A DNA stretch of 64,000 nt from Pantoea sp. At-9b (GTDB taxonomy: Bacteria; Pseudomonadota; Gammaproteobacteria; Enterobacterales; Enterobacteriaceae), in contig NC_014837.1 in the NCBI RefSeq assembly GCF_000175935.2, positions 3,968,001 through 4,032,000 of the forward strand, written 5' to 3'. The notes below the pieces were generated by a model that saw only the letters and a list, made by a program, of their open reading frames with translations, searched no databases and was not told the origin of the DNA. Each line of letters begins with the position of its first letter. The first letter of the stretch is position 1. This document shows, in pieces, positions 40,529-52,224 of this stretch. The position numbers and the translations under genes are program-made.

Positions 40529-43069
40529 ATGAGCAAACATCAGGTCGTCATTATTGGCAACGGCATGGTCGGCCACCGCTACATAGAAGAATTAATTGAT
40601 AAGGCCGAACCCAACCAATTTGCCATCACCGTTTTTTGTGAAGAGCCGAGGGTCGCCTATGATCGCGTCCACTTATCCGCTTATTTCACCCACCATAGCG
40701 CGCAAGCGCTTTCGCTGGTCAGTGCAGGCTACTACGAAGAACATCAGATCAACCTGCTGCTGGGTGAACGCGCCATTGCGGTTGACCGCGACAAGCAACG
40801 GATTCATTCCAGTACTGGCCGTGTTGTGCCCTATGACACGCTGATCTTCGCCACCGGTTCTTACCCGTGGATCCCACCGATTCAGGGAGCAGATGGCAGC
40901 GACTGCTTTGTTTATCGCACCATCGAAGACCTCGACGCCATTGCAGCCTGTGCACAGCGCAGTCAACGCGGGGCCGTGATTGGCGGTGGCCTGCTCGGAC
41001 TGGAAGCAGCAGGCGCATTACAAAGCCTTGGCATTGAAACCCATGTCATTGAGTTTGCGCCGGTGCTGATGGCAGAACAACTGGATCGCCAGGGTGGCGA
41101 ACAGCTGCGCCGTAAGATTGAGCAGATGGGCGTACAGGTGCACACCGGTAAGAATACGCACGAAATTGTCCACCACAACGACGGTGGTAAAACGCTGCAC
41201 TTCAAGGATCACAGCGCGCTGGACGTCGATTTTATTGTGTTCTCCACCGGTATTCGTCCGCAGGATCAGCTGGCGAAGCAGTGCGGCCTGCAACTCGGCC
41301 CGCGCGGCGGTATCGCCATTGACGATCGCTGCCGGACCAGCGACCCCGCCATCTTCGCCATCGGCGAATGCGCGGCATGGCAGAATCGGATATTTGGCCT
41401 GGTGGCACCGGGCTACAAAATGGCGCAGGTTGCCAGCGACACCTTACTGGGCCGCGACAATACCTTTACCGGTGCCGATATGAGCGCCAAGCTCAAGCTG
41501 CTGGGCGTGGATGTCGGCGGCATTGGCGATGCGCATGGCCGCACGCCAGGCGCACGCAGCTATGTCTGGCTCGACGAGCAGCAATCCATCTACAAACGCC
41601 TGGTCGTCAGCGAAGATAACAAAACGCTGCTCGGCGCGGTGCTGGTAGGTGACACCAGCGACTACGGCAACCTGCTACAACTGGCGTTAAATAACATCAC
41701 GCTGCCAGAACGCCCGGAGTTGCTGATCCTGCCTGCGGGAAGCGGTGAAAAGCCGGCGATCGGTGTCGATGCGCTGCCGGACAGCGCGCAGATCTGTTCC
41801 TGCTTTGACGTCAGTAAAGGCGATATCGTCAGCGCCGTGAAAAATGGCTGTCACACTGTGGCGGCGCTGAAGACGGAAACCCGTGCGGGCACCGGCTGCG
41901 GTGGCTGTATTCCGCTGATCACCCAGGTGTTAAACGCCGAGCTGAGCCGTCAGGGTATCGAGGTGAATAATCACCTGTGTGCCCACTTCCCGTGGTCACG
42001 TCAGGAGTTGTACCACCTGATCCGCGTGGAAGAGATAACCTCGTTCGACGCGCTACTGGCGAAGTATGGCCAGGGTTACGGTTGTGAGGTGTGTAAACCC
42101 ACTGTCGGTTCATTGCTGGCCTCGTGCTGGAATGAACACATCCTTAAGCCACAACTGACCCCATTGCAGGACAGCAACGACCTGTTCCTCGGCAATATCC
42201 AGAAAGATGGTACTTACTCGGTGATCCCGCGTTCCCCGGGGGGTGAGATTAGCCCCGCAGGGTTGATGGCGATTGGCAAAGTGGCACACCAGTACCGTCT
42301 CTATACGAAGATCACCGGCTCGCAGCGTATTGGTCTGTTCGGCGCACAGCGCGACGATCTGCCCGCCATCTGGACACAGCTGATCGCCGCAGGGTTTGAA
42401 ACCGGGCAAGCCTACGCCAAAGCACTGCGTATGGCGAAAACCTGCGTCGGCAGTACCTGGTGCCGCTATGGCGTCGGAGACAGCCTTGGCTTCGGCATTG
42501 AGCTGGAGAACCGCTACAAAGGCATCCGTACCCCGCACAAGATGAAGTTTGGTGTCTCCGGCTGTACGCGCGAGTGCGCTGAAGCGCAGGGCAAGGACGT
42601 GGGGGTCATCGCCACGGAAAAGGGCTGGAACCTTTACGTGTGCGGCAATGGTGGTATGAAACCACGCCATGCCGACCTACTGGCTGCTGACCTCGATAAT
42701 GATACGCTGCTGCGCTATCTGGACCGCTTCATGATGTTCTACATCCGCACCGGTGACCGCCTGCAACGTACCTCCGTCTGGCTGGAAAATATGGCAGGCG
42801 GCATTGATTATCTGCGCAGCGTCATCGTCGACGACAAACTCGGTCTGAACAACCAACTGGAGCATGAACTGACGCGTCTGCGCGGTCTGGCGGAATGTGA
42901 ATGGGCGGCAACGGTCAACGACCCGCACCAGCAGGCGCACTTCGCTACCTTTATCAACAGCCACCAGCGCGACCCGTTGGTACAAAACATCAACCTGCGC
43001 GAACAACATCGCCCGGCACGTCCCGCTGAGCGTATTGCCGTCACCCTGATTGAGGAGGCCGACGTATGA
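40529..43069 (+). CDS. nirB: NADH-dependent nitrite reductase large subunit NirB
   Basis: An 846-residue cytoplasmic enzyme (E. coli 847). The FAD/NADH module begins with the Rossmann motif GNGMVG (10-15). A BFD-like [2Fe-2S] domain follows with Cys423, Cys425, Cys457 and Cys460, and the sirohaem/[4Fe-4S] domain has Cys639, Cys645, Cys679 and Cys683 (CX5C and CX3C). NirBD reduces nitrite to ammonium with six electrons. It overlaps nirD by four bases. Confidence 0.97.
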   Translation: MSKHQVVIIGNGMVGHRYIEELIDKAEPNQFAITVFCEEPRVAYDRVHLSAYFTHHSAQALSLVSAGYYEEHQINLLLGERAIAVDRDKQRIHSSTGRVVPYDTLIFATGSYPWIPPIQGADGSDCFVYRTIEDLDAIAACAQRSQRGAVIGGGLLGLEAAGALQSLGIETHVIEFAPVLMAEQLDRQGGEQLRRKIEQMGVQVHTGKNTHEIVHHNDGGKTLHFKDHSALDVDFIVFSTGIRPQDQLAKQCGLQLGPRGGIAIDDRCRTSDPAIFAIGECAAWQNRIFGLVAPGYKMAQVASDTLLGRDNTFTGADMSAKLKLLGVDVGGIGDAHGRTPGARSYVWLDEQQSIYKRLVVSEDNKTLLGAVLVGDTSDYGNLLQLALNNITLPERPELLILPAGSGEKPAIGVDALPDSAQICSCFDVSKGDIVSAVKNGCHTVAALKTETRAGTGCGGCIPLITQVLNAELSRQGIEVNNHLCAHFPWSRQELYHLIRVEEITSFDALLAKYGQGYGCEVCKPTVGSLLASCWNEHILKPQLTPLQDSNDLFLGNIQKDGTYSVIPRSPGGEISPAGLMAIGKVAHQYRLYTKITGSQRIGLFGAQRDDLPAIWTQLIAAGFETGQAYAKALRMAKTCVGSTWCRYGVGDSLGFGIELENRYKGIRTPHKMKFGVSGCTRECAEAQGKDVGVIATEKGWNLYVCGNGGMKPRHADLLAADLDNDTLLRYLDRFMMFYIRTGDRLQRTSVWLENMAGGIDYLRSVIVDDKLGLNNQLEHELTRLRGLAECEWAATVNDPHQQAHFATFINSHQRDPLVQNINLREQHRPARPAERIAVTLIEEADV

Positions 43070-43392
43070 GTCAGTGGCATGCCGTATGTGAATTACACCA
43101 GATCCTGCCCGCCACTGGCGTGTGTGCGCTGGTACAAGGACAGCAAATCGCGATCTTCCGTCCCCGGGCTGATGAGCAACTGTTCGCCCTGAGCAATATC
43201 GATCCCTTCGCCGAAGCCAGCGTGCTATCACGCGGCATCATTGCCGAACACCAGCAGGCGCTATGGGTTGCCAGTCCGCTGAAAAAGCAACGTTTTCGCC
43301 TGAGCGATGGCCATTGCCTTGAAGATGACAGCCGATCGGTGGCGAGCTATCCGGTGCGCGTCAGCCGTGGCCAGGTCGAAATCTGCATTTGA
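43066..43392 (+). CDS. nirD: Nitrite reductase small subunit NirD
   Basis: A 108-residue protein with a Rieske-like fold but without the Cys-His cluster ligands, as in E. coli NirD; the cysteines near the start (VCELHQ, GVCALV) are not Rieske pairs. It is required for NADH-dependent activity of NirB. Translationally coupled to nirB by ATGA. Confidence 0.96.
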   Translation: MSQWHAVCELHQILPATGVCALVQGQQIAIFRPRADEQLFALSNIDPFAEASVLSRGIIAEHQQALWVASPLKKQRFRLSDGHCLEDDSRSVASYPVRVSRGQVEICI

Positions 43393-43422
43393 AAAAATTA
43401 TCTAACTTTCTGAGAAATACTT

Positions 43423-44226
43423 ATGTTTACTGATACCCTGGAAAAATGCGCCGCCAATGCGGCGCGCATCACTCGTACCGCTCAACACAACCCATTGTCT
43501 TTTTGGATCAGTTCGGCGATGGCCGGTGCCTACGTTGGCCTGGCGATTATCCTGATCTTCACCCTGGGCAACCTCGCCGACCCGGCATACCGTCCGCTGA
43601 TTATGGGTTCGACCTTTGGACTGGCACTGACGCTGGTGATCATCGCCGGTTCAGAGTTGTTTACCGGTCATACCATGTTCCTCACCATTGGCGTCAAAGC
43701 GGGCAGCATTCGTACCAGCCAGATGTGGTGCGTACTGCCACAAACCTGGCTGGGTAACTTCATCGGCTCCGTGGCCGTGGCGCTGATTTATTACTACGCC
43801 GCTGGCGCATTGCTGCCGAATGCTGGCTCACTCGTGCACAGCGCCGCGCTGGCGAAAACCACGCAAACAGCCAGCGCATTGTTTTTTAAAGGCGCATTGT
43901 GTAACTGGCTGGTTTGTCTGGCGATTTGGATGGCGGTACGTACCGAAGGAAGCGCAAAATTCCTTGCTATCTGGTGGTGCCTGCTGGCGTTTATCGCCTC
44001 TGGCTATGAACACTCTGTCGCGAATATGACACTCTTTGCGTTGTCGTGGTTTGGTCAGCATAATGCCGACCTGACGTTAGCCGGCATCGGTCATAACCTG
44101 CTGTGGGTGACGCTGGGTAATATGTTCTCCGGCATGGTACTGATGGGCCTCGGCTACTGGTATGCCACGCCGCAGGGACAGCGTCCACGGACAGCATCCC
44201 AGACCAGCGAACTGAAATCCGCATAA
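43423..44226 (+). CDS. nirC: Nitrite channel NirC
   Basis: A 267-residue formate/nitrite transporter with six hydrophobic segments. Conserved FNT stretches are LALTLVIIAGSELFTGHTMF (about 67-86) and SGYEHSVANM (about 190-199). Forms a pentamer in the inner membrane that moves nitrite. It follows nirD by 30 bp. An inverted-repeat element lies between it and cysG. Confidence 0.96.
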   Translation: MFTDTLEKCAANAARITRTAQHNPLSFWISSAMAGAYVGLAIILIFTLGNLADPAYRPLIMGSTFGLALTLVIIAGSELFTGHTMFLTIGVKAGSIRTSQMWCVLPQTWLGNFIGSVAVALIYYYAAGALLPNAGSLVHSAALAKTTQTASALFFKGALCNWLVCLAIWMAVRTEGSAKFLAIWWCLLAFIASGYEHSVANMTLFALSWFGQHNADLTLAGIGHNLLWVTLGNMFSGMVLMGLGYWYATPQGQRPRTASQTSELKSA

Positions 44227-44245
44227 TATTTTGCACACCAAGGTA

Positions 44246-44316
44246 CGTAGCGGCGCGATTTATCGCGCGTATTTCCCGCACGGCGCACGGGATTGCGCGA
44301 TAAATCGCGCTGCTAC
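44246..44316. repeat. Inverted-repeat element, REPIN-like (copy C, within an operon)
   Basis: A forward unit at 44246-44268 (identical to copy A) and a reverse unit at 44295-44316 (one base different) with a 26 bp spacer. Unlike the other copies it lies between co-directional genes, nirC and cysG. The RNA would carry a stable hairpin between the two coding regions, which could stabilise nirBDC mRNA or reduce read-through into cysG. Confidence 0.9.
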
Positions 44317-44347
44317 GGGTTATTGCCGTCATTTTTTAGGATGAGCT

Positions 44348-45712
44348 ATGGATTACTTTCCCCTGTTTTGCCGTCTTCAGGGCAAACGCTGTTTATTAGT
44401 CGGCGGCGGTGATGTCGCGGAACGCAAAGCGCGCTTGCTGTTGGAGGCCGGTGCTGACCTGCACGTTGGTGCGCTGGATTTCTCCCCCGCTTTTCAGCAA
44501 TGGGAGCAACAAGGGAAAGTCGTGCTGCTACCCGGCGTCTTCAGTGAAGAGTGGCTGGCAAACTGTTGGCTGGTCATTGCCGCCACCAATGATGACGCTG
44601 TAAATCAACAGGTGGGCGCAGCCGCTGAAGCACGGCGTATTTTTTGTAATCTGGTTGATGCGCCTGAACAGGCCAGCGCCATCATGCCCTCTATCGTCGA
44701 CCGTTCGCCGTTGATGATCGCCGTATCGAGCGGCGGTCGCGCACCGGTGCTGGCCCGCCTGCTACGTGAGAAACTGGAAGCGATGTTACCGCAGCATCTT
44801 GGCCAGTTAGCCACCCTGGCCGGTTCACTGCGTGAGCGGGTGAAAACGCGTTTTCATAGCATGGCCCAGCGTCGCCATTTTTGGGAACGTTTCTTTGCCA
44901 GCGACCGCCTGGCGCAAACACTGGTGAACGGCGATCATCCCCGCGCGGAGGCGCTGGTCGAGACGCTATTTGATGCGCCGCTGTCGCAACAAGGTGAAGT
45001 GGTATTGGTTGGTGCCGGGCCTGGCGATGCGGGGCTGCTGACGCTCAAAGGCTTACAACATCTCCAGCAGGCGGATGTGGTGGTATATGACCGCCTGATA
45101 TCCGACCCGATCCTTAACCTGGTACGCCGTGATGCCGAGCGTATCTTTGTCGGCAAACGCGCCGGACACCATTGCGTTCCGCAATCGGAGATCAATCAGT
45201 TGCTGCTGGAGCAGGCACAGCGTGGCAAACGCGTCGTGCGCCTCAAAGGTGGTGATCCCTTTATTTTTGGTCGTGGGGGGGAGGAACTGGAAGTGCTGGC
45301 ACAGCATCAGATCCCGTTTAGCGTGGTGCCGGGAATTACCGCCGCCTCCGGCTGTGCGGCCTACAGTGGCATCCCGCTCACCCACCGCGACCATGCGCAG
45401 AGCGTGCGTTTTGTCACCGGCCATTTGCAGCAACATGGCGAAATTGAATGGCAAAAACTGGCTGCTGAGCAGCAGACGTTGGTGTTTTATATGGGCCTGA
45501 CGCAGGCAGCGGAGATTCAGCACCAACTGATGTCGCATGGCATGGATACGAAGATGCCGGTAGCGTTGGTGCAAAACGGCACCACCCCGCAACAGCGCGT
45601 CGCCACCGGCACGCTGGGTGAACTGGCTTCGCTGGCACAGCAGTTCGCCAGCCCGGCGCTGATCATTGTGGGCCGTGTGGTGGGATTGCGCGATCAGTTA
45701 CGCTGGTTCTGA
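44348..45712 (+). CDS. cysG: Sirohaem synthase CysG (trifunctional)
   Basis: A 454-residue fusion (E. coli 457). N-terminal precorrin-2 dehydrogenase/sirohydrochlorin ferrochelatase (1-205): Rossmann motif [11 protein letters not shown], Asp104 and Ser128, the family catalytic residues. C-terminal uroporphyrinogen III methyltransferase (about 215-454): [15 protein letters not shown] and [20 protein letters not shown]. It makes the sirohaem of NirB (and of sulfite reductase). The 121 bp gap from nirC carries repeat copy C. Confidence 0.97.
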   Translation: MDYFPLFCRLQGKRCLLVGGGDVAERKARLLLEAGADLHVGALDFSPAFQQWEQQGKVVLLPGVFSEEWLANCWLVIAATNDDAVNQQVGAAAEARRIFCNLVDAPEQASAIMPSIVDRSPLMIAVSSGGRAPVLARLLREKLEAMLPQHLGQLATLAGSLRERVKTRFHSMAQRRHFWERFFASDRLAQTLVNGDHPRAEALVETLFDAPLSQQGEVVLVGAGPGDAGLLTLKGLQHLQQADVVVYDRLISDPILNLVRRDAERIFVGKRAGHHCVPQSEINQLLLEQAQRGKRVVRLKGGDPFIFGRGGEELEVLAQHQIPFSVVPGITAASGCAAYSGIPLTHRDHAQSVRFVTGHLQQHGEIEWQKLAAEQQTLVFYMGLTQAAEIQHQLMSHGMDTKMPVALVQNGTTPQQRVATGTLGELASLAQQFASPALIIVGRVVGLRDQLRWF

Positions 45713-45721
45713 TAAACAACA

Positions 45722-45745
45722 ACGGCGGACCATCTGGCCCGCCGT
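45722..45745. terminator. Terminator between convergent cysG and trpS
   Basis: A perfect 7 bp stem (ACGGCGG / CCGCCGT) lies 9 bp past cysG, followed by TTTCACTTT on the plus strand and TTGTTGTTT on the minus strand, so it can act in both directions. Confidence 0.75.
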
Positions 45746-45767
45746 TTCACTTTAACCACACCAGCGC

Positions 45768-46772
<1,005 letters not shown>

Positions 46773-46788
46773 GCTTATGTCCTGATAA

Positions 46789-47466
46789 TCACAGCCCGAG
46801 AACGGGCAAAAGTTCGTCAAAAGAGTCGAGTGTTAAATCGGGTTGGCTGCTGGCGATAGGTTCACCGTAGTTGTAGCCAAAGGTCATGCCAATGTTCGGT
46901 ACGCCTGCTGCCTGGGCTGCGAGGATATCATTGCGTGAATCACCAACAAACAGCAATTGCTGTGGTAACACACCAAATCGTCCCAGTACGAGGAAAATCG
47001 CCGCCGGATGCGGTTTTTTCACTACCACATCATCACCGCCGATAATCAGAGAAAAGTAATCGGCAATACCCAATGAAGCCAACAGCGGAGCAACAAACGG
47101 CGTCGGCTTATTCGTGACAATCGCCAGCGGCAAGCCCTTTTCCGCTAATTTCGCCAGCGTGACTTTGACCTGAGGGAACAGCGTACTGCCCGCTTCCACA
47201 GTTTCGGCATAATACTTGTCGAACAGCGTGCGTGCATCCCGCTGCTCATTTTCCTGCGGTTCGCGCCCCAACGCCCAGGTCAGCGCGCGTGTCATCATCA
47301 CATCGGCACCGTTACCAATCCAGGTTGAGGCACGGGCTACGCCCGCTGGCGGTAATTGCAAATCAGCCAGGGCATGATCAATGGCTTGCGCCAGACCCGG
47401 CGCACTGTCCACCAACGTGCCATCCAGATCAAACGCCAGCGCACGAATATCAGTGAAATGAGCCAT
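46789..47466 (-). CDS. gph: Phosphoglycolate phosphatase Gph
   Basis: A 225-residue HAD phosphatase with [10 protein letters not shown] (nucleophile Asp), VTNKPTPFV and [10 protein letters not shown] motifs. It removes phosphoglycolate formed during repair of oxidised DNA ends. Start 47466 ([12 protein letters not shown]) overlaps the end of rpe by 17 bases. Confidence 0.96.
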   Translation of the reverse strand: MAHFTDIRALAFDLDGTLVDSAPGLAQAIDHALADLQLPPAGVARASTWIGNGADVMMTRALTWALGREPQENEQRDARTLFDKYYAETVEAGSTLFPQVKVTLAKLAEKGLPLAIVTNKPTPFVAPLLASLGIADYFSLIIGGDDVVVKKPHPAAIFLVLGRFGVLPQQLLFVGDSRNDILAAQAAGVPNIGMTFGYNYGEPIASSQPDLTLDSFDELLPVLGL

Positions 47467-48133
47467 TAACTTTCTCCAGTTCGCCACGCATCGCATCGAT
47501 CACTTTTTTGTAATCGGGGTGACCAAAAATGGCCGAACCGGCGACAAACATATCTGCACCGGCAGCGGCGATCTGGCCGATATTGTCAATTTTCACGCCG
47601 CCATCCACTTCCAGACGGATATCGTAGCCGCTCTGATCAATGAGACGACGCGCCTGACGCAGTTTATCCAGCGTACCGGGAATGAAAGACTGACCGCCAA
47701 AGCCCGGGTTAACCGACATCAGCAGAATGATATCCAGCTTATCCATCACATAATCGAGATAGCTGAGCGGTGTTGCCGGGTTAAACACCAGGCCCGCTTT
47801 ACAGCCGTGCTCTTTGATCAGTTGCAGCGTGCGGTCAACATGCTGGCTGGCTTCGGGGTGAAAGGTAATGTAGCTGGCACCGGCTTTGGCAAAGGCTGGG
47901 ATCAGTTCATCGACCGGTTTTACCATCAGGTGCACATCGATCGGTGCGGTGATGCCGTAATCGCGCAATGCTTTCAGCACCATCGGCCCCATCGTCAGAT
48001 TGGGAACATAGTGGTTATCCATCACATCGAAATGCACCACATCGCCGCCTGCCGCCAGCGCTTTGGCGGTGTCTTCTCCCAGACGGGCGAAGTCAGCAGA
48101 CAGGATTGAAGGGGCCAGTAAAAATTGTTTCAT
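47450..48133 (-). CDS. rpe: Ribulose-phosphate 3-epimerase Rpe
   Basis: A 227-residue TIM-barrel epimerase (E. coli 225) with [16 protein letters not shown] at the start, [19 protein letters not shown] (about 34-52), and [13 protein letters not shown], which binds phosphate. It interconverts ribulose-5-phosphate and xylulose-5-phosphate in the pentose phosphate pathway. Between dam and gph. Confidence 0.97.
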   Translation of the reverse strand: MKQFLLAPSILSADFARLGEDTAKALAAGGDVVHFDVMDNHYVPNLTMGPMVLKALRDYGITAPIDVHLMVKPVDELIPAFAKAGASYITFHPEASQHVDRTLQLIKEHGCKAGLVFNPATPLSYLDYVMDKLDIILLMSVNPGFGGQSFIPGTLDKLRQARRLIDQSGYDIRLEVDGGVKIDNIGQIAAAGADMFVAGSAIFGHPDYKKVIDAMRGELEKVNGSFH

Positions 48134-48198
48134 CCGATTCTCCCAATTTTGTGCACCAGCGCGAGCTGGCGTAATGCGTTGGTCGCGGACGAAACAGG

Positions 48199-49011
48199 CT
48201 AGCGGAAAAGCGCCAGCAGTTCGTCAACCTGAGTGCGACCACTTATGCTTCGGCTGATGGAACGCCGGGCTTTGACAACGTGTAATACCGCATTCCGATA
48301 CCACTCACGCGTCAGCAGGGTATCGTGGTTGGAAATCAATACCGGGATCTGATTCTCGTTAGCCAACTGCGCCGCCAGTTCCGCCAGATGCTGCTGCTCA
48401 CGCATGCTGAAACTGTTGGTGTGGTAGGCAGTAAAATTGGCCGTCGCCGACAAAGGTGCATATGGCGGATCGCAATACACCACCGAGCCTTTGTGCGCGC
48501 GGTTCAGAGTAACATCGTAAGATTCGCAGACAAAGGTGGCTTTTTGCGCCCGCTCAGCAAACCACAGCAGTTCCGCTTCAGGAAAATAAGGTTTGCGATA
48601 ACGGCCAAAAGGCACATTGAATTCACCACGCAAATTGTAGCGGCACAGGCCGTTATAACCGTGACGATTGAGATACAGAAACAGCACAGCCCGCTGATAC
48701 ACATCACGGCTGGCGTTAAAAGCCACCCGCTGCGCGTAATAGAACTCAGCGTTGTTCACTTCCGGCGTGAATAACTTACGCGCATCGTCAATAAATTCGG
48801 TCGTGCGCGTTTTGACGATGTTGTAAAGGTTGATCAGGTCACTATTGATATCCGCCAGATGATAGCGGTCGTAATCCGTGTTGAGAAACACAGAACCGGC
48901 ACCAACAAAGGGCTCAATCAGGCAGTCGCCTTGCGGCAAGTGACGACGAATGTCATCAAGGAGCGGGTATTTCCCTCCGGCCCATTTCAGGAAAGCGCGA
49001 TTTTTTTTCAT
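48199..49011 (-). CDS. dam: DNA adenine methyltransferase Dam
   Basis: A 270-residue enzyme (E. coli 278) with [12 protein letters not shown] (AdoMet motif I, about 7-18), [13 protein letters not shown] and the catalytic motif DPPY (about 181-184). It methylates the adenine of GATC, marking strands for mismatch repair and SeqA-controlled replication and gene expression. It follows damX by 96 bp, where an attenuator-like hairpin lies. Confidence 0.97.
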   Translation of the reverse strand: MKKNRAFLKWAGGKYPLLDDIRRHLPQGDCLIEPFVGAGSVFLNTDYDRYHLADINSDLINLYNIVKTRTTEFIDDARKLFTPEVNNAEFYYAQRVAFNASRDVYQRAVLFLYLNRHGYNGLCRYNLRGEFNVPFGRYRKPYFPEAELLWFAERAQKATFVCESYDVTLNRAHKGSVVYCDPPYAPLSATANFTAYHTNSFSMREQQHLAELAAQLANENQIPVLISNHDTLLTREWYRNAVLHVVKARRSISRSISGRTQVDELLALFR

Positions 49012-49078
49012 GCTGTCGTGGTTATTACATCTTAATTATTGGCTGTGGCGATACCGACAGCAGCTTTGCGCTTACAAC

Positions 49079-49100
49079 GGGGCCACAGTGACGCGGCCCC
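49079..49100 (-). other. GC hairpin between damX and dam
   Basis: On the minus strand GGGGCC and GGCCCC pair across a 10-base loop directly after damX, with a weak tail (GTTGT). It could act as a partial terminator setting dam expression relative to upstream genes; this is inference. Confidence 0.55.
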
Positions 49101-49107
49101 ACAATGA

Positions 49108-50121
49108 TTACTCGCTCTCTTTTTTCACCTGGCTCAGGGGTTTCACCCACGGGTTCTGCGCCCGCACTTCGGCTGGCAGCGAAGAGACCGCGCGTTTGGC
49201 ATCTGCCGGTGTGGCGTAGGAGCCGCTTACCAGCACATACCAGGGCTGACCATTACGGGTAGTTTTATACACGTGATAGCCGCTCAAATTCTGTTTCTTC
49301 GCCCAGGCATTCAGGCTTTCCGCTTTCGATGCCCCGCTTAACTGCAACGTATAATTACCCGCAGGCAGCGACTTGCTGGCACCACTGCTGACCGGTGCTG
49401 CGCTGTGCGCGACCGTCGACTGCGGTTTGCTCTCCCGCACGGCGGGTTTGGTGGCCGCAGGCGTTTTATGCGTGGTCGGATGCGTTTCACGCGGGCTGCT
49501 GGCACGCGTTTTTTCTTCACGCGCGATCGGCGGAGCAATGGCTTTACCGCTGCCGCTGACCGTCGCCGGTGCCGTAGGCAATGAACTGCTGCCCTGCGCA
49601 CCTTGTGCGGCGTTATCAACCTGGCCCTGCTGATTATTCAGTGCGGTGTTGAGATCACCCGGTAAGGTCACGCGTTGCTGATTTGGCGGTGTGTCCACTG
49701 GTGCCGCCTGGGTTGGCGTTGAGGACACAGGGGGCATGGAAATGGATTGTGAACCATTGTCAGTGGCTGGCGTATTCGCGGCAGTCTGCGCTGCACTGCC
49801 TTCCGGCGCTGGCGTCGCGTTCTGCTGGCCACTCATGGAGGTGGAACCGGAGAGGTCAATATTCTTTTCCGCGCCACCAGAAGCGGGGGCCGCGCTGTTA
49901 TTTCCTGCGGTATTCGCGGGTTTGCTTTCATCCGGGCCGTTCAGCGCCGAGCCAATCCCCAGAACCAGCAATAACAGAACCAGAATCCCGATACCCATCA
50001 TCATATGCTGACGGGAAACCGGTACTTTTACTTTTGGCGCAGACGACGATTTGCGGGGCCGCGTGGGACGACGGTCACTGGCATCAGGTTTTAACTCGTC
50101 TTCCGGTTTAAACTCATCCAT
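49108..50121 (-). CDS. damX: Cell-division SPOR-domain protein DamX (short form)
   Basis: A 337-residue protein (E. coli about 428) with a cytoplasmic N-terminus (1-39; MDEFKPEDELKPDASDRRPT), one membrane segment (about 40-60), a Pro/Thr/Ala-rich periplasmic linker, and a C-terminal SPOR domain (about 260-332) that binds denuded septal peptidoglycan. The acidic cytoplasmic stretch that makes the E. coli N-terminus about 100 residues long is absent, accounting for most of the length difference. Between aroB and dam. Confidence 0.93.
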   Translation of the reverse strand: MDEFKPEDELKPDASDRRPTRPRKSSSAPKVKVPVSRQHMMMGIGILVLLLLVLGIGSALNGPDESKPANTAGNNSAAPASGGAEKNIDLSGSTSMSGQQNATPAPEGSAAQTAANTPATDNGSQSISMPPVSSTPTQAAPVDTPPNQQRVTLPGDLNTALNNQQGQVDNAAQGAQGSSSLPTAPATVSGSGKAIAPPIAREEKTRASSPRETHPTTHKTPAATKPAVRESKPQSTVAHSAAPVSSGASKSLPAGNYTLQLSGASKAESLNAWAKKQNLSGYHVYKTTRNGQPWYVLVSGSYATPADAKRAVSSLPAEVRAQNPWVKPLSQVKKESE

Positions 50122-50191
50122 TTAGCCTCCTCCGTAAAACGGTACGCATCCGACGCACCGCATCACCACTCTTTTCTCTACCCGTTGGGTA

Positions 50192-51283
50192 TTATAATGA
50201 TTTCTGACAATCGTTAATTGCAGCCAGCACCATATCATGTGCCACGCCTGCACGCACTTCAGAGCGACCGATAGCGAGAGGTAGCACCAGACGCAGTTCG
50301 CCCGCCAGTACTTTTTTATCACGCATCATATGCGGCAAATACGCTTCTGCCGCCATGCTTTCCGGGCCATGCACCGGTAAACCGGCCCGCAACAGCAATG
50401 CAATGATGCGATCGGTATCCGCCGCACTGAACTGACCAAGACGTTCAGCGGTACGTGCCGCCATGACCATGCCAGCCGCCACCGCTTCACCGTGCAGCCA
50501 GTTGCCATACCCCATATGGGCTTCGATGGCATGACCAAAAGTATGGCCGAGATTCAGCAGGGCACGCAGACCGGTTTCACGTTCATCGGCTGCCACCACT
50601 TCAGCTTTCAGCTCGCAGCAGCGGCGAATACAGTAAGCCATGGCTTTTTCATCCAGGGCCAGCAGAGCATCAAGATTTTGCTCCAGCCACTGGAAAAAAT
50701 CACCATCAAGAATGATGCCGTATTTAATAACTTCCGCCAGACCTGACGCCAGTTCGCGCGGCGGCAGCGTGGCAAGACAATCGGTATCGACCACCACCGA
50801 GGCAGGCTGATAAAACGCGCCAATCATGTTTTTGCCGAGCGGATGGTTAACAGCGGTTTTGCCGCCAACGGAGGAGTCCACCTGAGAAAGCAATGTGGTC
50901 GGTACTTGAATAAAACGCACGCCGCGCTGATAGCTGGCCGCAGCGAAACCGGTGAGATCACCAATCACACCACCGCCAAGCGCAATCAGCGTAGTATCAC
51001 GGCCATGAGGTTTCTGCAGCAGAGCTGTAAACACCTCATCCATTACCGCCAGCGTTTTATACTGCTCGCCATCGGGCAGGATCACCTGATCCACTTTCAC
51101 CCCTGCTGCACTCAGCAACGCCGACAGCTTCTGCAAATAGATCGGTGCCAGCGTCTGGTTAGTCACCAGCATGGCATTGTCACCGGCTTTCAGCGGCCAA
51201 AAGGAAGCCGGATCGTTAAACAGCCCGGCAGCAATGGTGATGGGGTAACTGCGATCCCCGAGTGAGACAGTGATCTTCTCCAT
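50192..51283 (-). CDS. aroB: 3-dehydroquinate synthase AroB
   Basis: A 363-residue NAD- and zinc-dependent enzyme (E. coli 362), with [20 protein letters not shown] (about 101-120) and the zinc-ligand regions [14 protein letters not shown] and [12 protein letters not shown]. It cyclises DAHP to 3-dehydroquinate, the second shikimate step. 38 bp after aroK in the conserved aroKB operon. Confidence 0.97.
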   Translation of the reverse strand: MEKITVSLGDRSYPITIAAGLFNDPASFWPLKAGDNAMLVTNQTLAPIYLQKLSALLSAAGVKVDQVILPDGEQYKTLAVMDEVFTALLQKPHGRDTTLIALGGGVIGDLTGFAAASYQRGVRFIQVPTTLLSQVDSSVGGKTAVNHPLGKNMIGAFYQPASVVVDTDCLATLPPRELASGLAEVIKYGIILDGDFFQWLEQNLDALLALDEKAMAYCIRRCCELKAEVVAADERETGLRALLNLGHTFGHAIEAHMGYGNWLHGEAVAAGMVMAARTAERLGQFSAADTDRIIALLLRAGLPVHGPESMAAEAYLPHMMRDKKVLAGELRLVLPLAIGRSEVRAGVAHDMVLAAINDCQKSL

Positions 51284-51321
51284 GATGACCGATACCTATG
51301 AATTAGCTCTCAGGCGCTGGA

Positions 51322-51843
51322 TTAACTTTTTTCCAGCATATTGATGATCTGATTCGCCACTACTTTTGCACTCTGGTCATCCGTGCGGATAGTGACATCA
51401 GCGATCTCTTCATAAAGCGGGTTACGTTCGCCAGCCAGCGCTTCCAGTACTTCACGCGGCGGCGAATCAACCTGCAGCAACGGGCGCTTTTTATCACGCT
51501 GGGTGCGAGCAAGTTGCTTTTCGATGGTGGTTTCGAGGTAGACGACCACACCGCGGGCGGAGAGACGATTACGGGTTTCTCGGGATTTGACGGAACCGCC
51601 ACCAGTAGCCAGCACGATGCCCTGCTTCTCGGTCAGTTCATTGATAATCTTTTCTTCACGATCGCGGAAACCCGCTTCGCCTTCAACGTCAAACACCCAG
51701 CCCACATCCGCTCCGGTACGTCGCTCAATTTCCTGATCGGAATCGAAAAATTCCATATTGAGTTGCTGAGCTAACTGACGACCAATAGTGCTTTTGCCGG
51801 CACCCATCGGCCCAACCAGAAAGATATTGCGTTTCTCTGCCAT
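51322..51843 (-). CDS. aroK: Shikimate kinase I AroK
   Basis: A 173-residue P-loop kinase, nearly identical to E. coli AroK. Walker A is GPMGAGKST (11-19); [11 protein letters not shown] binds shikimate and ATGGGSV is the conserved glycine-rich loop. It phosphorylates shikimate. The start at 51843 ([11 protein letters not shown]) matches E. coli; an upstream extension to 51933 was rejected. Confidence 0.97.
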   Translation of the reverse strand: MAEKRNIFLVGPMGAGKSTIGRQLAQQLNMEFFDSDQEIERRTGADVGWVFDVEGEAGFRDREEKIINELTEKQGIVLATGGGSVKSRETRNRLSARGVVVYLETTIEKQLARTQRDKKRPLLQVDSPPREVLEALAGERNPLYEEIADVTIRTDDQSAKVVANQIINMLEKS

Positions 51844-52224
51844 TTTGTCGGTATTACTAAGAATTCGTTGATGATACCCCGCGTTCAGCTTTAGCTGGCG
51901 GGACAGGAACTGAGACCTCATGAGCGTTAGCAAGAGTCAGACGAAAAATTATCTCAACACTCATGGCCGTTTGGCAACCGAATAAATTGCCCCCGGCGAC
52001 CTCTTAACAGGACCGGTCTGTGGTTCGCGAGACGGTAACGCACCTCCGCACCCCCATTAGACCTCAGGGTATATGTTCATTTGACGCCAGTATCGCTTGT
52101 GACTGGACGCCCATCGGGAGATTTTTTGTCGCGTTCCGTTACACCGTTTAAAAATCGCTAAACCTTGTAAGCTAATTCCTGTCCTGCGTCAACGCAGTTG
52201 GCATCACAGAGTGAATTTTCCTCT
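51844..52224. other. aroK-hofQ intergenic region, no gene seen
   Basis: This 381 bp stretch carries no credible reading frame. It should contain the aroKB promoter(s) on the minus strand; in E. coli transcription starts far upstream of aroK. I could not pick a convincing -35/-10 pair. A small CTGCGTCAACGCAG hairpin at 52184-52197 lies just downstream of hofQ and lacks a T-run. Confidence 0.6.
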
